From Paenibacillus sp. JNUCC-31 (lineage in GTDB: Bacteria; Bacillota; Bacilli; Paenibacillales; Paenibacillaceae): a stretch of 64,000 nt of DNA. Position numbers and translations under genes: made by a program. The stretch is taken from assembly GCF_014844075.1 (NCBI RefSeq), contig NZ_CP062165.1, forward strand, positions 3,224,001-3,288,000, given 5' to 3'. Positions within the stretch are counted from its first letter, which is position 1; the number at the start of each line of letters is the position of its first letter. A model generated the notes under the pieces. The model worked only from the letters and a program-made list of their open reading frames with translations. It had not been told where the DNA came from and searched no databases. Below, one piece after another: positions 17,374-26,015 of this stretch.

Positions 17374-18081
17374 ATGAAAACCGATCCATCTGTTACAACC
17401 CACACCGCGCTTGTCGTTGGAGCTGGCGGCGTCATTGGAAGAAACCTGATCGATTATCTGATGACACTTCCGGAATGGAATGTCATTGGTGTATCACGGC
17501 GTGGGGGAGAAGATGCCCCAAGGCTGCATTATATATCGGTAGATTTGCTGAACGAAGCGGATACTCAGGCCAAACTGGGCCATTTAACGACGGTCACTCA
17601 TATTTTCTACGCTGCTTATCAGGATCGCTCGACCTGGGCCGAATTGGTACAGCCCAACCTGGCGATGCTCGTCAACGTCGTGAACGCCATCGAACCGATT
17701 GCCCCCAACCTTCAACATATCAGTCTGATGCAAGGGTATAAGGTATACGGCGCACATCTGGGCCCATTCAAAACGCCTGCACGGGAGACGGATGCACACC
17801 ATATGCCGCCCGAATTCAACGTTGATCAGCAGCAGTTCCTTGAAGAACGGCAACCCGGAAGCGGATGGACCTGGTCGGCCCTGCGCCCGTTTGTTGTGTG
17901 TGGAACGCAAGGTCATTCCATAATGGATGCTGATACGATCAATAAGCCGGTTCCTGAACTTCAGGAATCGGCTTTTCTTTTTGTACATCAACGGTCTGAA
18001 ACCGGCAGCTTGAACAGGATCTTGCCTCTGTCGCCATATACTTTTTCCACATGCATATCTCCCCATCTGCACATCAGATGA
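17374..18081 (+). pseudogene. Truncated SDR / NAD-dependent epimerase (PRISE-like)
   Basis: The first ~180 codons encode a normal extended SDR N-terminus: HTALVVGAGGVIGRNLIDYL (Rossmann motif), TTVTHIFYAAYQDR, LMQGYKVYGAHLGPFKTPAR, and WTWSALRPFVVCG. Full members of this progesterone-reductase-like family have about 350 residues. Here similarity stops after VVCG; the frame crosses an intrinsic terminator (17944-17980) and runs antisense into the HxlR gene. The second half of the gene appears deleted with the terminator kept. AAGAGGAGC lies before the ATG at 17374. Confidence 0.65.
17944..17980 (+). terminator. Terminator downstream of the truncated SDR gene
   Basis: AAGCCGGTTCCTGAA pairs with TTCAGGAATCGGCTT, followed by TTCTTTTTG on the plus strand. 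It lies inside the extended SDR frame, which supports a deletion of the gene's second half. Confidence 0.75.
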
Positions 18082-18308
18082 AGAATCTCTTTCAGACTCC
18101 ATCCATAATCCGTCAACTCATATTCAACTTTTGGCGGAACTTGGTGATAGGAAATACGGGCAACGATGTCGGCTTCCATTAATTCACCCAGCTGCTGAGT
18201 CAGTACTTTCTGCGTAATGGCGGGCATCAACCGCATCAGTTCACCGTTACGTTTCTTGCCAAACGTAAGATGGAATAGAATAACAGGCTTCCACTTGCCC
18301 CCGATCAC
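17988..18308 (-). CDS. HxlR-family regulator, N-terminus probably frameshifted
   Basis: A winged-helix regulator of 106 residues from a GTG at 18308: GGKWKPVILFHLTFGKKRNG, GELMRLMPAITQKVLTQQLG, PPKVEYELTDYG. The family normally starts 15-25 residues earlier. In the same frame the missing segment is present upstream (VYNTAVEALLEVIGGKW) but has no start codon. A well-placed ATG (18373 or 18379, behind TTAAGGGGG) lies in another frame; one added base near 18345 would join them. Either a late GTG is used or the gene is newly inactivated. It adjoins the broken SDR gene, its likely target. Confidence 0.7.
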   Translation of the reverse strand: MIGGKWKPVILFHLTFGKKRNGELMRLMPAITQKVLTQQLGELMEADIVARISYHQVPPKVEYELTDYGWSLKEILHLMCRWGDMHVEKVYGDRGKILFKLPVSDR

Positions 18309-18462
18309 TTCCAGAAGAGCCTCGACTGCGGTGTTATATACTTTGGTTCCTGCATGACACCTTCCGTTTCCATGCTCATCCCCCTTAAGGTTTTCAATGC
18401 CTCAAAAAATATCCTTTTTACATCATAACTAAAATTCTGCCTGTATTGGTAGTACCCTAGAA

Positions 18463-18502
18463 CAAAATAAATAGCCTGAACCCTTGTTTAAGAGGCTCAG
18501 GC
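18463..18502 (-). terminator. Terminator after the lipoprotein gene
   Basis: On the minus strand GCCTGAGCC pairs with GGTTCAGGC (one G-T pair), followed by TATTTATTTTG. Confidence 0.7.
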
Positions 18503-18507
18503 AACCT

Positions 18508-19026
18508 TCATTTTTTGATTTCACTCTTTTGATCTGGATAAAGTTTTCCTTCCGGATCACCCTTAGTCTGAACGTACCAGTGAGTATATACGGGTTCACC
18601 CTTATCCGTTTCGACTTTCTCTGGCTTACAGATGAACTGGTAGACAGCTGCATCCTCTCCGCGAACCGTTAAAGTAATCGCGAGCTCTGGGTCGCCCCAA
18701 CTCGGATATTCTTTGCGGTACTGACCATCAACCACCTCACTTTGAAAGGATGAACTCGTCATGAATTCTTTGGTCTTGGTAAAAAGAAGCTGCACCTCTT
18801 CTTCATTAGGTTCCTCTTTGAGCGTGTAAGTAACTTCGACCCTAGGAGTGGAGTAACGAATGTCCGTCTTTTGAATATCAGGAAAGTTCTGCTTGATATC
18901 CTGTCGGAAAGCTTTAACCCCTTCCGAAGACACTTTGGTGTAGGAAGTGCATGCCGTCATGAAGAGAACCAGAGCCAGAATGGTCACCATCCGGAACGCG
19001 CTTGAGTATGGCTTAGTGCTGAACAT
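18508..19026 (-). CDS. Lipoprotein of unknown function
   Basis: A 172-residue exported lipoprotein. The signal peptide has a basic N-terminus and the hydrophobic core MVTILALVLFMTAC, with the lipobox Cys near residue 26. The mature part is acidic with no recognised domain (VEVTYTLKEEPNEEEVQLLF, YQFICKPEKVETDKG). AGGTGATCGG precedes the ATG. It starts 13 bases after the secreted C39-like peptidase gene and should be in the same operon, possibly acting with it at the membrane surface. Confidence 0.75.
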   Translation of the reverse strand: MFSTKPYSSAFRMVTILALVLFMTACTSYTKVSSEGVKAFRQDIKQNFPDIQKTDIRYSTPRVEVTYTLKEEPNEEEVQLLFTKTKEFMTSSSFQSEVVDGQYRKEYPSWGDPELAITLTVRGEDAAVYQFICKPEKVETDKGEPVYTHWYVQTKGDPEGKLYPDQKSEIKK

Positions 19027-19039
19027 CCGATCACCTGCT

Positions 19040-20380
19040 TTATTTGAAATACATGAATCCTCCGCCCAATGAGCGGTAGCTCGTTATGGCATCGAAATGA
19101 GTTCGATAATTGATACTTCTGCGTTGTCCCCAGGTCGACACGGCTATCCATCTGCTATCCGTAGTATCACGATAATACTTGGTAATGGTCATCCAATGCC
19201 ATTCATAATCGTAATCAGAGAATTTGGACAGATTCAGGGTCGCCACTGGCGAGTTGAGTTTAAGTCCAGCTTTGATATAGGCAGCCGTGTTATCAAGCGT
19301 AAACGCTGAATTATCGGTTACTCTGTTTAAGTTCACCTTTTTATCCTTCGCATAACTTTCTACCGCTGAAGCAAAGCCACTCACCGAAATTTTACCCAAA
19401 ATTCCCGGACTTACGTAATCATACATCGTATCCATATGTGCAAGAAAGTCCTGCTTGGATGTTGTGTTCCCGCTGTACAAGGCACCGTAAGTAGAGGGGT
19501 TTGTAATCTTGGCTAAGTAGTTGGTGATATTGGCAGCAGCAACCGGACCGCAACCACGATCTTTATGCGTATTTTGGGAGTACCAGTTCTGGTTCCCCCC
19601 ATAGCTGTAACCTGAACCATCCTGTACGGGAACAAACATGGATTGATTGGCTTCAACTGTGAGACTCACATCTTCTTTCGCAACAGCAGCGGCGGCTCTG
19701 AAACCAACATAACCATCCAGAATTTGATCCATGTATTCCTGATTTTCTTCTGATCGGATGGTTTCATATGTTTGCTGAAATTCATCCATATTTTCTTCAA
19801 CAGATTCAGTCACATCCCGCAAGGATTGAAGGCCCTCATTCATTTCAAAATATTGTTGTCGGCCTCCATCCGTAACCTGTAGCATATAAGTCATTGGCGG
19901 TACAAATATAATTCTTCTTTCCTCAGAGGCAGCCATAATGGACGGATTGGACAACGATTGATGAAGCCGCTGTACTGCTGAATCGTCTATAAAGATATCG
20001 TATGCATCATACCCATCCCGTAAAGCTCCTACAGAAATATAACCGATCTCTCGTTCTCTCTCCAGTAGAGGAACTGCGTAAGCAATAATCTGATCACTCA
20101 AATCATAGAGCGGAATCAGATTGGTTGAAGCTGTAATGGTGCGATCTTTGGTCTGAATATCATCTGCCAGATAACCCTGTATATGCTTTTTGGCGATTTG
20201 TAAAACTTCCGGGTAAGACAGCATTTGGCTTTCGGAGATATCTTTTAGTCTACCATCTTCTTGTACAAGCAAGCTGTCATCAAACGGAACGTTTCCTGCA
20301 TCAGCAGAAGTTGTGGGTACAGATGAAAAAATAAGCAGGAAAATGAGTACAGAAAGAAGCACCGGCATTTTAGCTCGCAT
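19040..20380 (-). CDS. Secreted cysteine peptidase, C39-like domain
   Basis: A 446-residue exported protein. Residues 1-27 are a signal peptide (MPVLLSVLIFLLIFSSVPTT), residues 30-290 an uncharacterised N-terminal domain, and residues 300-446 a papain-like C39 domain. The catalytic Cys is in HKDRGCGPVAAANITNYL, the His in YEWHWMTITKYY, and a following Asn/Asp region lies in WIAVSTWGQRRSINYR. The ATG at 20380 follows GGAGG by 8 bases and lies 38 bases downstream of a good promoter. The open frame continues upstream for 63 codons but would start before that promoter, so it is rejected. The lipoprotein gene follows 13 bases downstream. Confidence 0.78.
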   Translation of the reverse strand: MRAKMPVLLSVLIFLLIFSSVPTTSADAGNVPFDDSLLVQEDGRLKDISESQMLSYPEVLQIAKKHIQGYLADDIQTKDRTITASTNLIPLYDLSDQIIAYAVPLLEREREIGYISVGALRDGYDAYDIFIDDSAVQRLHQSLSNPSIMAASEERRIIFVPPMTYMLQVTDGGRQQYFEMNEGLQSLRDVTESVEENMDEFQQTYETIRSEENQEYMDQILDGYVGFRAAAAVAKEDVSLTVEANQSMFVPVQDGSGYSYGGNQNWYSQNTHKDRGCGPVAAANITNYLAKITNPSTYGALYSGNTTSKQDFLAHMDTMYDYVSPGILGKISVSGFASAVESYAKDKKVNLNRVTDNSAFTLDNTAAYIKAGLKLNSPVATLNLSKFSDYDYEWHWMTITKYYRDTTDSRWIAVSTWGQRRSINYRTHFDAITSYRSLGGGFMYFK

Positions 20381-20417
20381 AAAAAAAGCCTCCATTCTAA
20401 TTTTAACCGCTTTCATC

Positions 20418-20446
20418 AATATACTATTTAATCCCAATTGATACAA
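20418..20446 (-). promoter_or_regulatory. Predicted sigma-A promoter of the C39 peptidase/lipoprotein operon
   Basis: On the minus strand, -35 TTGTAT and -10 TATATT are 17 bases apart. Transcription would start near 20411. Confidence 0.55.
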
Positions 20447-20746
20447 GTATATGTAACTCAATGCACCGAAGAGAATACGGTTGGAATCATGCTGTATTTG
20501 ATAGCTGCCCGCAAAACCGATGGTGTACACGAATCCAGATAAAAAAATGACGACCGCCCCTGGAACCATTCCGGAGATCGATCGCCCTTACTTCCCGTTT
20601 CAAAAATATCCATTAAACGTTTCCGTTTTTATCCATGCCACCTGAATCAATGGTAGTGAATTTCAATTGTTAACTGTCGGGATACTCTCGTAGTATACAT
20701 ACACTCTTACGTCGCAGCAGTTGTGGTTACTCCGCTCTCTTGGAAC

Positions 20747-21100
20747 TCACATGCGACCTATGACTACCAACACAGCTAACGCCAAGAAAACGATGTTCAC
20801 GCCAATTTCTTTATATTCCTTACGCCAAATATGGAATATGGCACCGAGCAAAACAATTACGGCAAGGCCGATGGCAGCAATTGGCGTCAGTCCAGGTGCG
20901 ATATTCGCCGCTTGAGGTACAATTATACCAAGTACCCCGAGTAACTCCACAACCCCAATAAAAAACACCAACCCTTTTGAAACTTCGTTCACCCAGGGCC
21001 ATGATTTCTTTGCCTTTTCATACTGGAACGCCTTCATCCATCCTGAAAAAATAAATCCAACTCCCAATATGCCTTGTACAATCCATAACGCAATATTCAT
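20747..21100 (-). CDS. DoxX-like family membrane protein
   Basis: A 117-residue protein with four predicted membrane helices (WIVQGILGVGFIFSGWMKAF, GLVFFIGVVELLGVLGIIVP, IAAIGLAVIVLLGAIFHIWR, VFLALAVLVVIGRM). It matches the DoxX_2/YphA-like family. It is divergent from an HxlR regulator, a common pairing in Firmicutes where such genes respond to electrophile or quinone stress. AAGGGGAGC precedes the ATG. Confidence 0.85.
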   Translation of the reverse strand: MNIALWIVQGILGVGFIFSGWMKAFQYEKAKKSWPWVNEVSKGLVFFIGVVELLGVLGIIVPQAANIAPGLTPIAAIGLAVIVLLGAIFHIWRKEYKEIGVNIVFLALAVLVVIGRM

Positions 21101-21131
21101 GATTCTTTAGCTCCCCTTCTTGTACATGTTC

Positions 21132-21182
21132 AGTGCCTAGGCATATAATATTTTATGGGGTAACTATTTGGAAGTAGGCACT
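21132..21182. promoter_or_regulatory. Candidate HxlR operator region between doxX-like and hxlR-like genes
   Basis: AGTGCCTA (21132-21139) and TAGGCACT (21175-21182) form an inverted repeat. The first arm extends into the palindrome TGCCTAGGCA, and ACTATTTGGAAGTA between the arms resembles YodB/HypR-type sites. The assignment is inferred. Confidence 0.4.
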
Positions 21183-21242
21183 TCAAATAAACATAGTATA
21201 CAAAAAGAAACCTTAGATGAATAAAGGATTGGAGGATTCCCC

Positions 21243-21602
21243 GTGACTACATATTGCAAATTTGAAACGGCATTAGATATCCTTGTTGGAAAATGGAAAC
21301 CTGTTATCCTGCTTCGTCTTTTCGCAAATGGCACAATGAGATTTAGCGAACTTCAAAAGGCAATTCCGGATATCACCAAAAAAATGCTAACTCAACAATT
21401 AAGGGAATTAGAGTACCACGATATCATCCATCGCGAGGTCTATCAGCAAATCCCTCCCAAAGTCGAATATTCCATTACGCCATACGGTCAACGAATGACC
21501 CCATTATTGCAGGCCATGAATGATTGGGGCGTGGGCCACATCACTCATTTGAACGAACTTTATGGGGAAGAATCAACGCGGGAGCTGACTGAACGCAGCT
21601 AA
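21243..21602 (+). CDS. HxlR-family transcriptional regulator
   Basis: A 119-residue winged-helix regulator, full length: YCKFETALDILVGKWKPVIL with the conserved N-terminal Cys, TMRFSELQKAIPDITKKMLT, and PPKVEYSITPYGQRM. The GTG at 21243 follows GGAGGATTCCCC. It is divergent from the DoxX-like gene and probably controls it. The N-terminal Cys suggests redox or electrophile sensing as in YodB/HypR. Confidence 0.88.
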   Translation: MTTYCKFETALDILVGKWKPVILLRLFANGTMRFSELQKAIPDITKKMLTQQLRELEYHDIIHREVYQQIPPKVEYSITPYGQRMTPLLQAMNDWGVGHITHLNELYGEESTRELTERS

Positions 21603-21679
21603 ACAGAACATACGATGATTTCGGCAATGCCGTGCTTCTTCTACCGCATAGAACGGGAAGTAATCACTGAAATAGCTGC

Positions 21680-21713
21680 AAAAAAAGCTGCATCCTTTGT
21701 TACGGATGCAGCT
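21680..21713 (-). terminator. Terminator of the TPR-SUKH gene
   Basis: GCTGCATCC (21687-21695) pairs with GGATGCAGC (21704-21712). The minus-strand transcript ends in TTTTTT. Confidence 0.85.
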
Positions 21714-21761
21714 TCTTCAAACCATTTGAATACGTGAAGCTATGACCTTCTTTACAGTGAA

Positions 21762-22727
21762 TTACAGTGAACCCTCAAGGTTAGCTGGCTGATTATCCTC
21801 ATTTACCAAACCTTGAATAAAGGTCGCAACATCAGGCGCAAGCCAAGTGATCTTGTAACCCTCTGCTTTATTCACATGAACAACCTCGGGCTCACCGGCA
21901 TTGCCGGATTCACGATAATCCAGCATCACCACCTCCGAATCGGAGGGGCACTCACATAGAACGACACCGATTTCCGGATACCCTCCCTGCTCGATCATTA
22001 CCCGACTGCCCGCTGATCCACACAGTGAATGTGCCTTCTCCCGTCCAACACCCAGGATATTCGAAATTTCAATATGGATCTTCCCATCATTCTCTGCCTG
22101 GCTAACCGGAAAATAACGATAGTGGGGAACACCACCATTATGTAGTTTCATCATGTTCGTATAGAATGTCGGGAGCTTGAACACCAGTTGCTCCTCCACT
22201 GCTTCAATTTGCTCATCGGTAGGCGGGGACAATACATATTGATCGATGTATGCTGGACTGTCATTCCAAAAGCCCGTCGATTCCGGATGGATACCAGGTA
22301 CAGGCTCAATGGTGATTTCAGTAACAGAGTGGACTGTATCCACGGGCTCCTCTACAGATTCCTCTGTGAGCTCCTCTGTTGTTTTATTCCGAATCCATTC
22401 CAGGAACTCCTGTGTATCCTCATCTCCCGGCTCCAATCGGTCCGATGTTTCGAAAGCTACACGCGCATTCTCATACTGCTCCAAATAATAATACGCCAGA
22501 CCAATGCGGTAATGCCAAAGCGGGTCATTCTCCCCCTCTTCAGCAACCGACAAGAACTGTTCCACCGCCTCCTGGTAACGCTCCATATTACTCAGCGCTC
22601 TGCCCAGATGGTTGACCAGAACATAATCCCGCTCTTCCTCCGGAATCTGTGTAATCGCATCCACAATCTCTTCATATTCATCCTGTTCATGCCAAGCCTC
22701 TAGCCGTTCCAAGAGTTCATCATCCAT
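21762..22727 (-). CDS. TPR repeat protein with SMI1/KNR4 (SUKH) domain
   Basis: A 321-residue cytoplasmic acidic protein. Residues 5-115 hold TPR-like repeats (HLGRALSNMERYQEAVEQFL, HYRIGLAYYYLEQYENARVA). Residues 120-150 are an acidic linker, and residues 165-315 are a SUKH/SMI1-KNR4 domain (PTDEQIEAVEEQLVFKLPTF, HNGGVPHYRYFP, DYRESGNAGEPEVVHV). SUKH proteins often act as immunity proteins to polymorphic toxins, but TPR-fused members may be general scaffolds. No toxin gene is adjacent. Confidence 0.8.
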   Translation of the reverse strand: MDDELLERLEAWHEQDEYEEIVDAITQIPEEERDYVLVNHLGRALSNMERYQEAVEQFLSVAEEGENDPLWHYRIGLAYYYLEQYENARVAFETSDRLEPGDEDTQEFLEWIRNKTTEELTEESVEEPVDTVHSVTEITIEPVPGIHPESTGFWNDSPAYIDQYVLSPPTDEQIEAVEEQLVFKLPTFYTNMMKLHNGGVPHYRYFPVSQAENDGKIHIEISNILGVGREKAHSLCGSAGSRVMIEQGGYPEIGVVLCECPSDSEVVMLDYRESGNAGEPEVVHVNKAEGYKITWLAPDVATFIQGLVNEDNQPANLEGSL

Positions 22728-22886
22728 TGATCTTGCCTCCCCTGCTTCGTTGTAGTGATTATATCATTTAGGTGCTGCCCACTCCAAAAAATGGCGATCG
22801 ATATCAAGCATCAGTAGTCTAAAACCGCCAAAAAACAAAATAACCTCTGCCGACTTTAGTATCAGCAAAGGTTGTTTAATTCACTT

Positions 22887-23130
22887 TTATTTATCAATTA
22901 AATTAGTGGTTTTCAGCAATCTTGCGATCAGCGCTGTCACTTCTGCACGCGTCATCGTTAGCTTGCGGGCTGAGTACTTCAGGATCATTGCCCCGAATAA
23001 TGCCTGCTTCGATCAATTGCGCCACATCCATTTTAGCCCAGTTCGATACGCTTGCTCCATCTTTATATTGGGACAAGGCGGAAGTGTCCTGTCCATACCC
23101 CCGATCTCTATGCCTATGCATGGACGAAAT
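22887..23130 (-). pseudogene. Frameshifted relic of the C-terminal SLH domain of a surface protein
   Basis: Two minus-strand frames together reproduce the end of the SLH protein at 45142-48957. One encodes VAQLIEAGIIRGNDPEVLSP (paralogue VAQLIQAGIIQGNGPEVLSP). After a frameshift near 22970 the other encodes TMTRAEVTALIARLLKTTNL then IDK and TAA (paralogue SMTRAEVTALIARMLKITNL then IDK). Nothing upstream of this last SLH unit remains. An intrinsic terminator-like stem follows (AACCTTTGC/GCAGAGGTT near 22842-22873). Confidence 0.8.
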
Positions 23131-23149
23131 CGCCCAGTGTTTTGTTAAC

Positions 23150-24040
23150 TTAATTGGCGTTGAATGAAAGCCGTTTCCGAATCGGTATCCATATCTCGCT
23201 TCTGTACTGCGGCAAAGTCATATCCTTGTGTTCGTTCCAAAGTATTTCCGGCCCTTCGCTCAGTTCGTAATCCGAGGAGGGAAACCATTCCGCATAGATT
23301 CGTCCCCACACCTCCTGAAGCGTACTCGGAAAAGGACCAACAGCGGTAAATACCGCCCATGTCGAGGCCGGCACCTCCAGCTGTACCAGACCCTCAGGCG
23401 TCGCTTTTGTCGTAGCTGCACCAATGTAATGATCCAGCTCCCCCTTCTCCTCCATCCGCCCCTCGCTGAAATGGGCTGAAGCACTGATTAACCCGAACGG
23501 CTGAACGTTGGATAACCCCTTAATCGTCTCGATCCATTCCGGCGTAAGACTTTGATACATCTCGGCAATATCCGGATTCACCCCTTGAAACACGATTGGC
23601 ACCCTTTTGCTGATACCTACAATCCGAAAGGTCTCTTTGTCTTCGATACGGTAATTCATTTCGCTTCCTCCTTGAATGGTCAGTTGAAATGTCATCCGTG
23701 GGAAGGCTTTGAGCGATGGGCCATGACTCCGTGCTTCAGAGGGCGTAACCCCATGCATGCTTTGAAAAGCCCTGGTGAAGGAATCCGGCGAAGCATACCC
23801 GTATTTTAGGGCAACATCTATGACTTTGTTGTCATTCCGGCTTAACTCCAGTGCCGCCAGCGTCAAGCGCCGACGTCGAATATATTCCGACAACGTAATT
23901 CCGCTTAAAAAAGAAAACATGCGCGTAAAATGGTACTCGGAGCAGCAGGCGATCTGTGCAACTTCTTTCATATCCACGTTGTCCGTCAGATTCTCCTCAA
24001 TATAACCCAAGGCTTTGTTCAATCCCGCCAGTGTATCCAC
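23150..24040 (-). CDS. AraC-family regulator with GyrI-like effector domain
   Basis: A 296-residue regulator. Residues 1-105 carry the two AraC helix-turn-helix units ([20 protein letters not shown], then [20 protein letters not shown]). Residues 125-296 form a GyrI/SOUL-like small-molecule-binding domain ([40 protein letters not shown]). The GTG at 24040 is chosen because GGGGGAGGGG lies just before it; an in-frame ATG at 24136 lacks a site. Such proteins (Rob/YdeE-like) sense hydrophobic compounds. The target is unknown. Confidence 0.85.
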   Translation of the reverse strand: MDTLAGLNKALGYIEENLTDNVDMKEVAQIACCSEYHFTRMFSFLSGITLSEYIRRRRLTLAALELSRNDNKVIDVALKYGYASPDSFTRAFQSMHGVTPSEARSHGPSLKAFPRMTFQLTIQGGSEMNYRIEDKETFRIVGISKRVPIVFQGVNPDIAEMYQSLTPEWIETIKGLSNVQPFGLISASAHFSEGRMEEKGELDHYIGAATTKATPEGLVQLEVPASTWAVFTAVGPFPSTLQEVWGRIYAEWFPSSDYELSEGPEILWNEHKDMTLPQYRSEIWIPIRKRLSFNAN

Positions 24041-24149
24041 GTCATCCCCTCCCCCGTTAATTTCAAGGATAGCAAAACCGCTCTCTTCACATCCGACATT
24101 GCCTGCACCATTCTGCAGGCAGCTCATCTCTTGCAAAAATTACGCTTGT

Positions 24150-24303
24150 TCATGCAGAAGGTTGGGGTTGATTTACTTCAACATGCAGAAGTCTGGTCTT
24201 CGTTACCATTCCCGCACTCTCCAATGTTCGTTTAGATGGGTCGTTATAGTACCAGCATCCAGCTATAGGGGATATGCCAAGTTCACTGCACCATTTACGC
24301 AAT
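24150..24303 (-). pseudogene. C-terminal part of a GNAT gene split by the IS200/IS605 element
   Basis: Directly after the right end of the element, the minus strand encodes KLRKWCSELGISPIAGCWYY, then NDPSKRTLESAGMVTKTRLL and HVEV, ending in TGA at 24150. The GCWYYN..SKRTLE.AGM..TRLL pattern is the C-terminus of a GNAT acetyltransferase. The N-terminal part of the same kind of protein lies on the other side of the element (26016-26213). That both are one gene is an inference from position, strand and family. Confidence 0.6.
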
Positions 24304-24460
24304 TTTGACACTCCCACCCCTAAAGGGGCAAGATCACTAAAGTGATTGAGATTCTTAGCTAAGCTTAACGTCCTCATTTCATTTCTGCTTTGGACAGATG
24401 CTAAGATTAGGGTATGCCATTACCCCTCCTAAGACAGTGCATATAGCACCTTAGGCTGAT
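24304..24460 (-). ncRNA. Probable reRNA (omega RNA) guiding TnpB
   Basis: From the 3' end of tnpB to the right element end, the minus strand carries structured sequence ending in two tight hairpins and TGGGAGTGTCAA. In related elements the TnpB guide RNA occupies this position, and its guide is the sequence just outside the element. Here the guide would begin AATTGCGTAAATGG, which is the interrupted GNAT gene. Position and hairpins are seen; the function follows from the family. Confidence 0.55.
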
Positions 24461-25530
24461 TGACTGTTACCGCCAATCACAGTTGCGTAGCGAATATTCA
24501 TCGCCCCAACGATATCACGATGTTTCTTGAATCCACATGGGCACTTATATCTTCTATCTTGCGCCTTGTTCTTTTTTGAACATTCTGGACAGGTTTGACT
24601 TGAATATGCAGGGTTCACATATTCCACTTTGATCCCTGCCATATTTGCTTTGTATTCAATGAAGTGTGCCAAACGGTAGAATGACCATGTGTGTAGATTC
24701 TTTTCGTTTTTACGACTTGTTCTTGTCGTCTGCCTAATATTCGTTAGTTGCTCTAAGCGAATGACAGAAGTCTTATTTTCGACTGCGAAATTAACGATTT
24801 CACGACTGACTTTGTGGTCTTTGTCTTTCATCCATCGTTGTTCTTTATCATCTAACTTGCGAATAGCGTTCACTTTCTTTTGTTTTCCTAGCTTTTGACG
24901 AACACTACGAAACTTCCGTTTCTTGTATTTGTTTTCTCGCCCATTCCCAAAGAAGCGAGCGTGATCATTATCTGTGATGGCTACGGCAGGGACTTTCAGA
25001 CCTAAATCAACGCCCAAAATCCGCATACCCGTTTTTTCAGTTGTTGGCATGGTGACAGCAATTTGGGCTACCCACTTACCTGAGCTTTTCGTAACACGGA
25101 GCGTACCAAGTTTATGCTTCAAAAGGTCAACGTTTCGATGGTCTTTGTCGATGAACAATGCACGAATTTTTAAACGCTTAGATTTTCCCTCTACCATGAA
25201 TGGAATGGAAATGTGCGTGAAGTCAAGAGAATAGTTTTGGTTATTCCATACGCAAATCGGTTTCTTTAGGATCGGTATGATTGCGTATTTACTTTTCTTA
25301 ACTTTGGTATAGAATACACTATTCGCATCTTTAATCGCTTGATTTTTTACTGCACTTGGTAGATTAGCAGGAATGTCTTTTGTTGTCTTCTTCAACCTTT
25401 TCTTTTCTTCTACCATCTCGGCCACGAGTGTATTCACAACTCGGATATATTCATGACTACTTTGTTGCAATAGTTGGATCTGCTCTTTAGTCGGCAGCAG
25501 CTTTACCTTAACCGTTATGGTCTGAGACAT
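24451..25530 (-). CDS. tnpB: TnpB, RNA-guided RuvC-like nuclease of IS200/IS605
   Basis: A 359-residue Cas12-like nuclease that uses the element's reRNA to cut DNA. The N-terminus is a helix-turn-helix type (VKVKLLPTKEQIQLLQQSSH). The RuvC residues are all present: Asp in RILGVDLGLKVPAV, Glu in VIRLEQLTNIRQ, Asp in KHRDIVGAMNIRYA. The zinc finger CPECSKKN..YKCPCG is intact. The ATG at 25530 has GGGGTGAAG before it; a GTG at 25539 that overlaps the tnpA stop is also possible. It appears full length and potentially active. Confidence 0.9.
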   Translation of the reverse strand: MSQTITVKVKLLPTKEQIQLLQQSSHEYIRVVNTLVAEMVEEKKRLKKTTKDIPANLPSAVKNQAIKDANSVFYTKVKKSKYAIIPILKKPICVWNNQNYSLDFTHISIPFMVEGKSKRLKIRALFIDKDHRNVDLLKHKLGTLRVTKSSGKWVAQIAVTMPTTEKTGMRILGVDLGLKVPAVAITDNDHARFFGNGRENKYKKRKFRSVRQKLGKQKKVNAIRKLDDKEQRWMKDKDHKVSREIVNFAVENKTSVIRLEQLTNIRQTTRTSRKNEKNLHTWSFYRLAHFIEYKANMAGIKVEYVNPAYSSQTCPECSKKNKAQDRRYKCPCGFKKHRDIVGAMNIRYATVIGGNSQSA

Positions 25531-25535
25531 ATACT

Positions 25536-25880
25536 TCACCCCCTTGTCTTTTGTTGTTCAACATAACGCTTGATGGTCTCACTTGATACATTTCCAGCGG
25601 TAGAAACAAAATAGGAACGTGTCCACAAACTGGGCAAATGCAGAAGGTGTGGAAACTCTTCTCGTAGTTTTTTTGATGTGACTCCTTTTATTTTTGCCAT
25701 GATATCAGCAGGGCTTAATGTTGGAAGTGCATTGAGAAACATATGTGTATGGTCTTTGTCGCACTCCATGGCAACAATCACAATTTTAAGCTCTGCACAT
25801 ACCTCATGCACCAGTTCCTTGAAGCGCTGTTCTACCTCTAATTTGAGAAATATCTTTCTCCTGTATCGTGGGCAGAACAC
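25536..25880 (-). CDS. tnpA: TnpA, Y1 HUH transposase of IS200/IS605 (N-terminus eroded)
   Basis: A single-strand transposase that cuts and joins element ends through a Tyr. The HUH region reads MECDKDHTHMFLNALPTLSP and the catalytic Tyr is in SSETIKRYVEQQ. In frame, residues typical of the family start (LVSIYLLNYHFVFCPRYRRK) lie upstream of the first usable start codon, the GTG at 25880. An in-frame TAG is present at 25914-25916, and no start codon lies between it and that GTG. The usual N-terminal strand may therefore not be made, and TnpA may be inactive. The stop overlaps the start region of tnpB. Confidence 0.8.
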   Translation of the reverse strand: MFCPRYRRKIFLKLEVEQRFKELVHEVCAELKIVIVAMECDKDHTHMFLNALPTLSPADIMAKIKGVTSKKLREEFPHLLHLPSLWTRSYFVSTAGNVSSETIKRYVEQQKTRG

Positions 25881-26015
25881 AAAATGATAGTTTAATAGAT
25901 AAATTGAAACAAGCTAAAAATTTAAGAACGCAGACATTTCGGATACTTGAAGCATCACAATAGTGATACTCCGTATCCGACCTCACTTTCATCCCACATC
26001 TAAAGAATTGGGCTT

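Larger units (their letters stand above)
24304..26015 (-). mobile_element. IS200/IS605-family insertion sequence (TnpA + TnpB)
   Basis: A single-strand transposon without terminal inverted repeats, typical of the family. It encodes TnpA and TnpB in a 5'-3' overlap on the minus strand. The right end contains the hairpins CACTTTAGTG and CCCCTTTAGGGG followed by TGGGAGTGTCAA, a usual element end. The left end carries a hairpin with ATCAC-TATT-GTGAT inside GGATAC/GTATCC arms (about 25935-25980) and CCCA..CTTTAG..TGGG near 26000. The end coordinates are estimates within about 10-20 bases. It is inserted in a GNAT gene. Confidence 0.75.

Noticed and set aside
20381..20569. 63-codon N-terminal extension of the C39 peptidase
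   Set aside because: A good promoter and ribosome binding site lie inside it, and the protein has a normal signal peptide from the internal ATG. The hydrophobic extension is probably not translated.
24451..25530. Stand-alone Cas12-like CRISPR effector
   Set aside because: The neighbouring tnpA, the IS605-type ends and the lack of any repeat array show that this is TnpB of a transposon.
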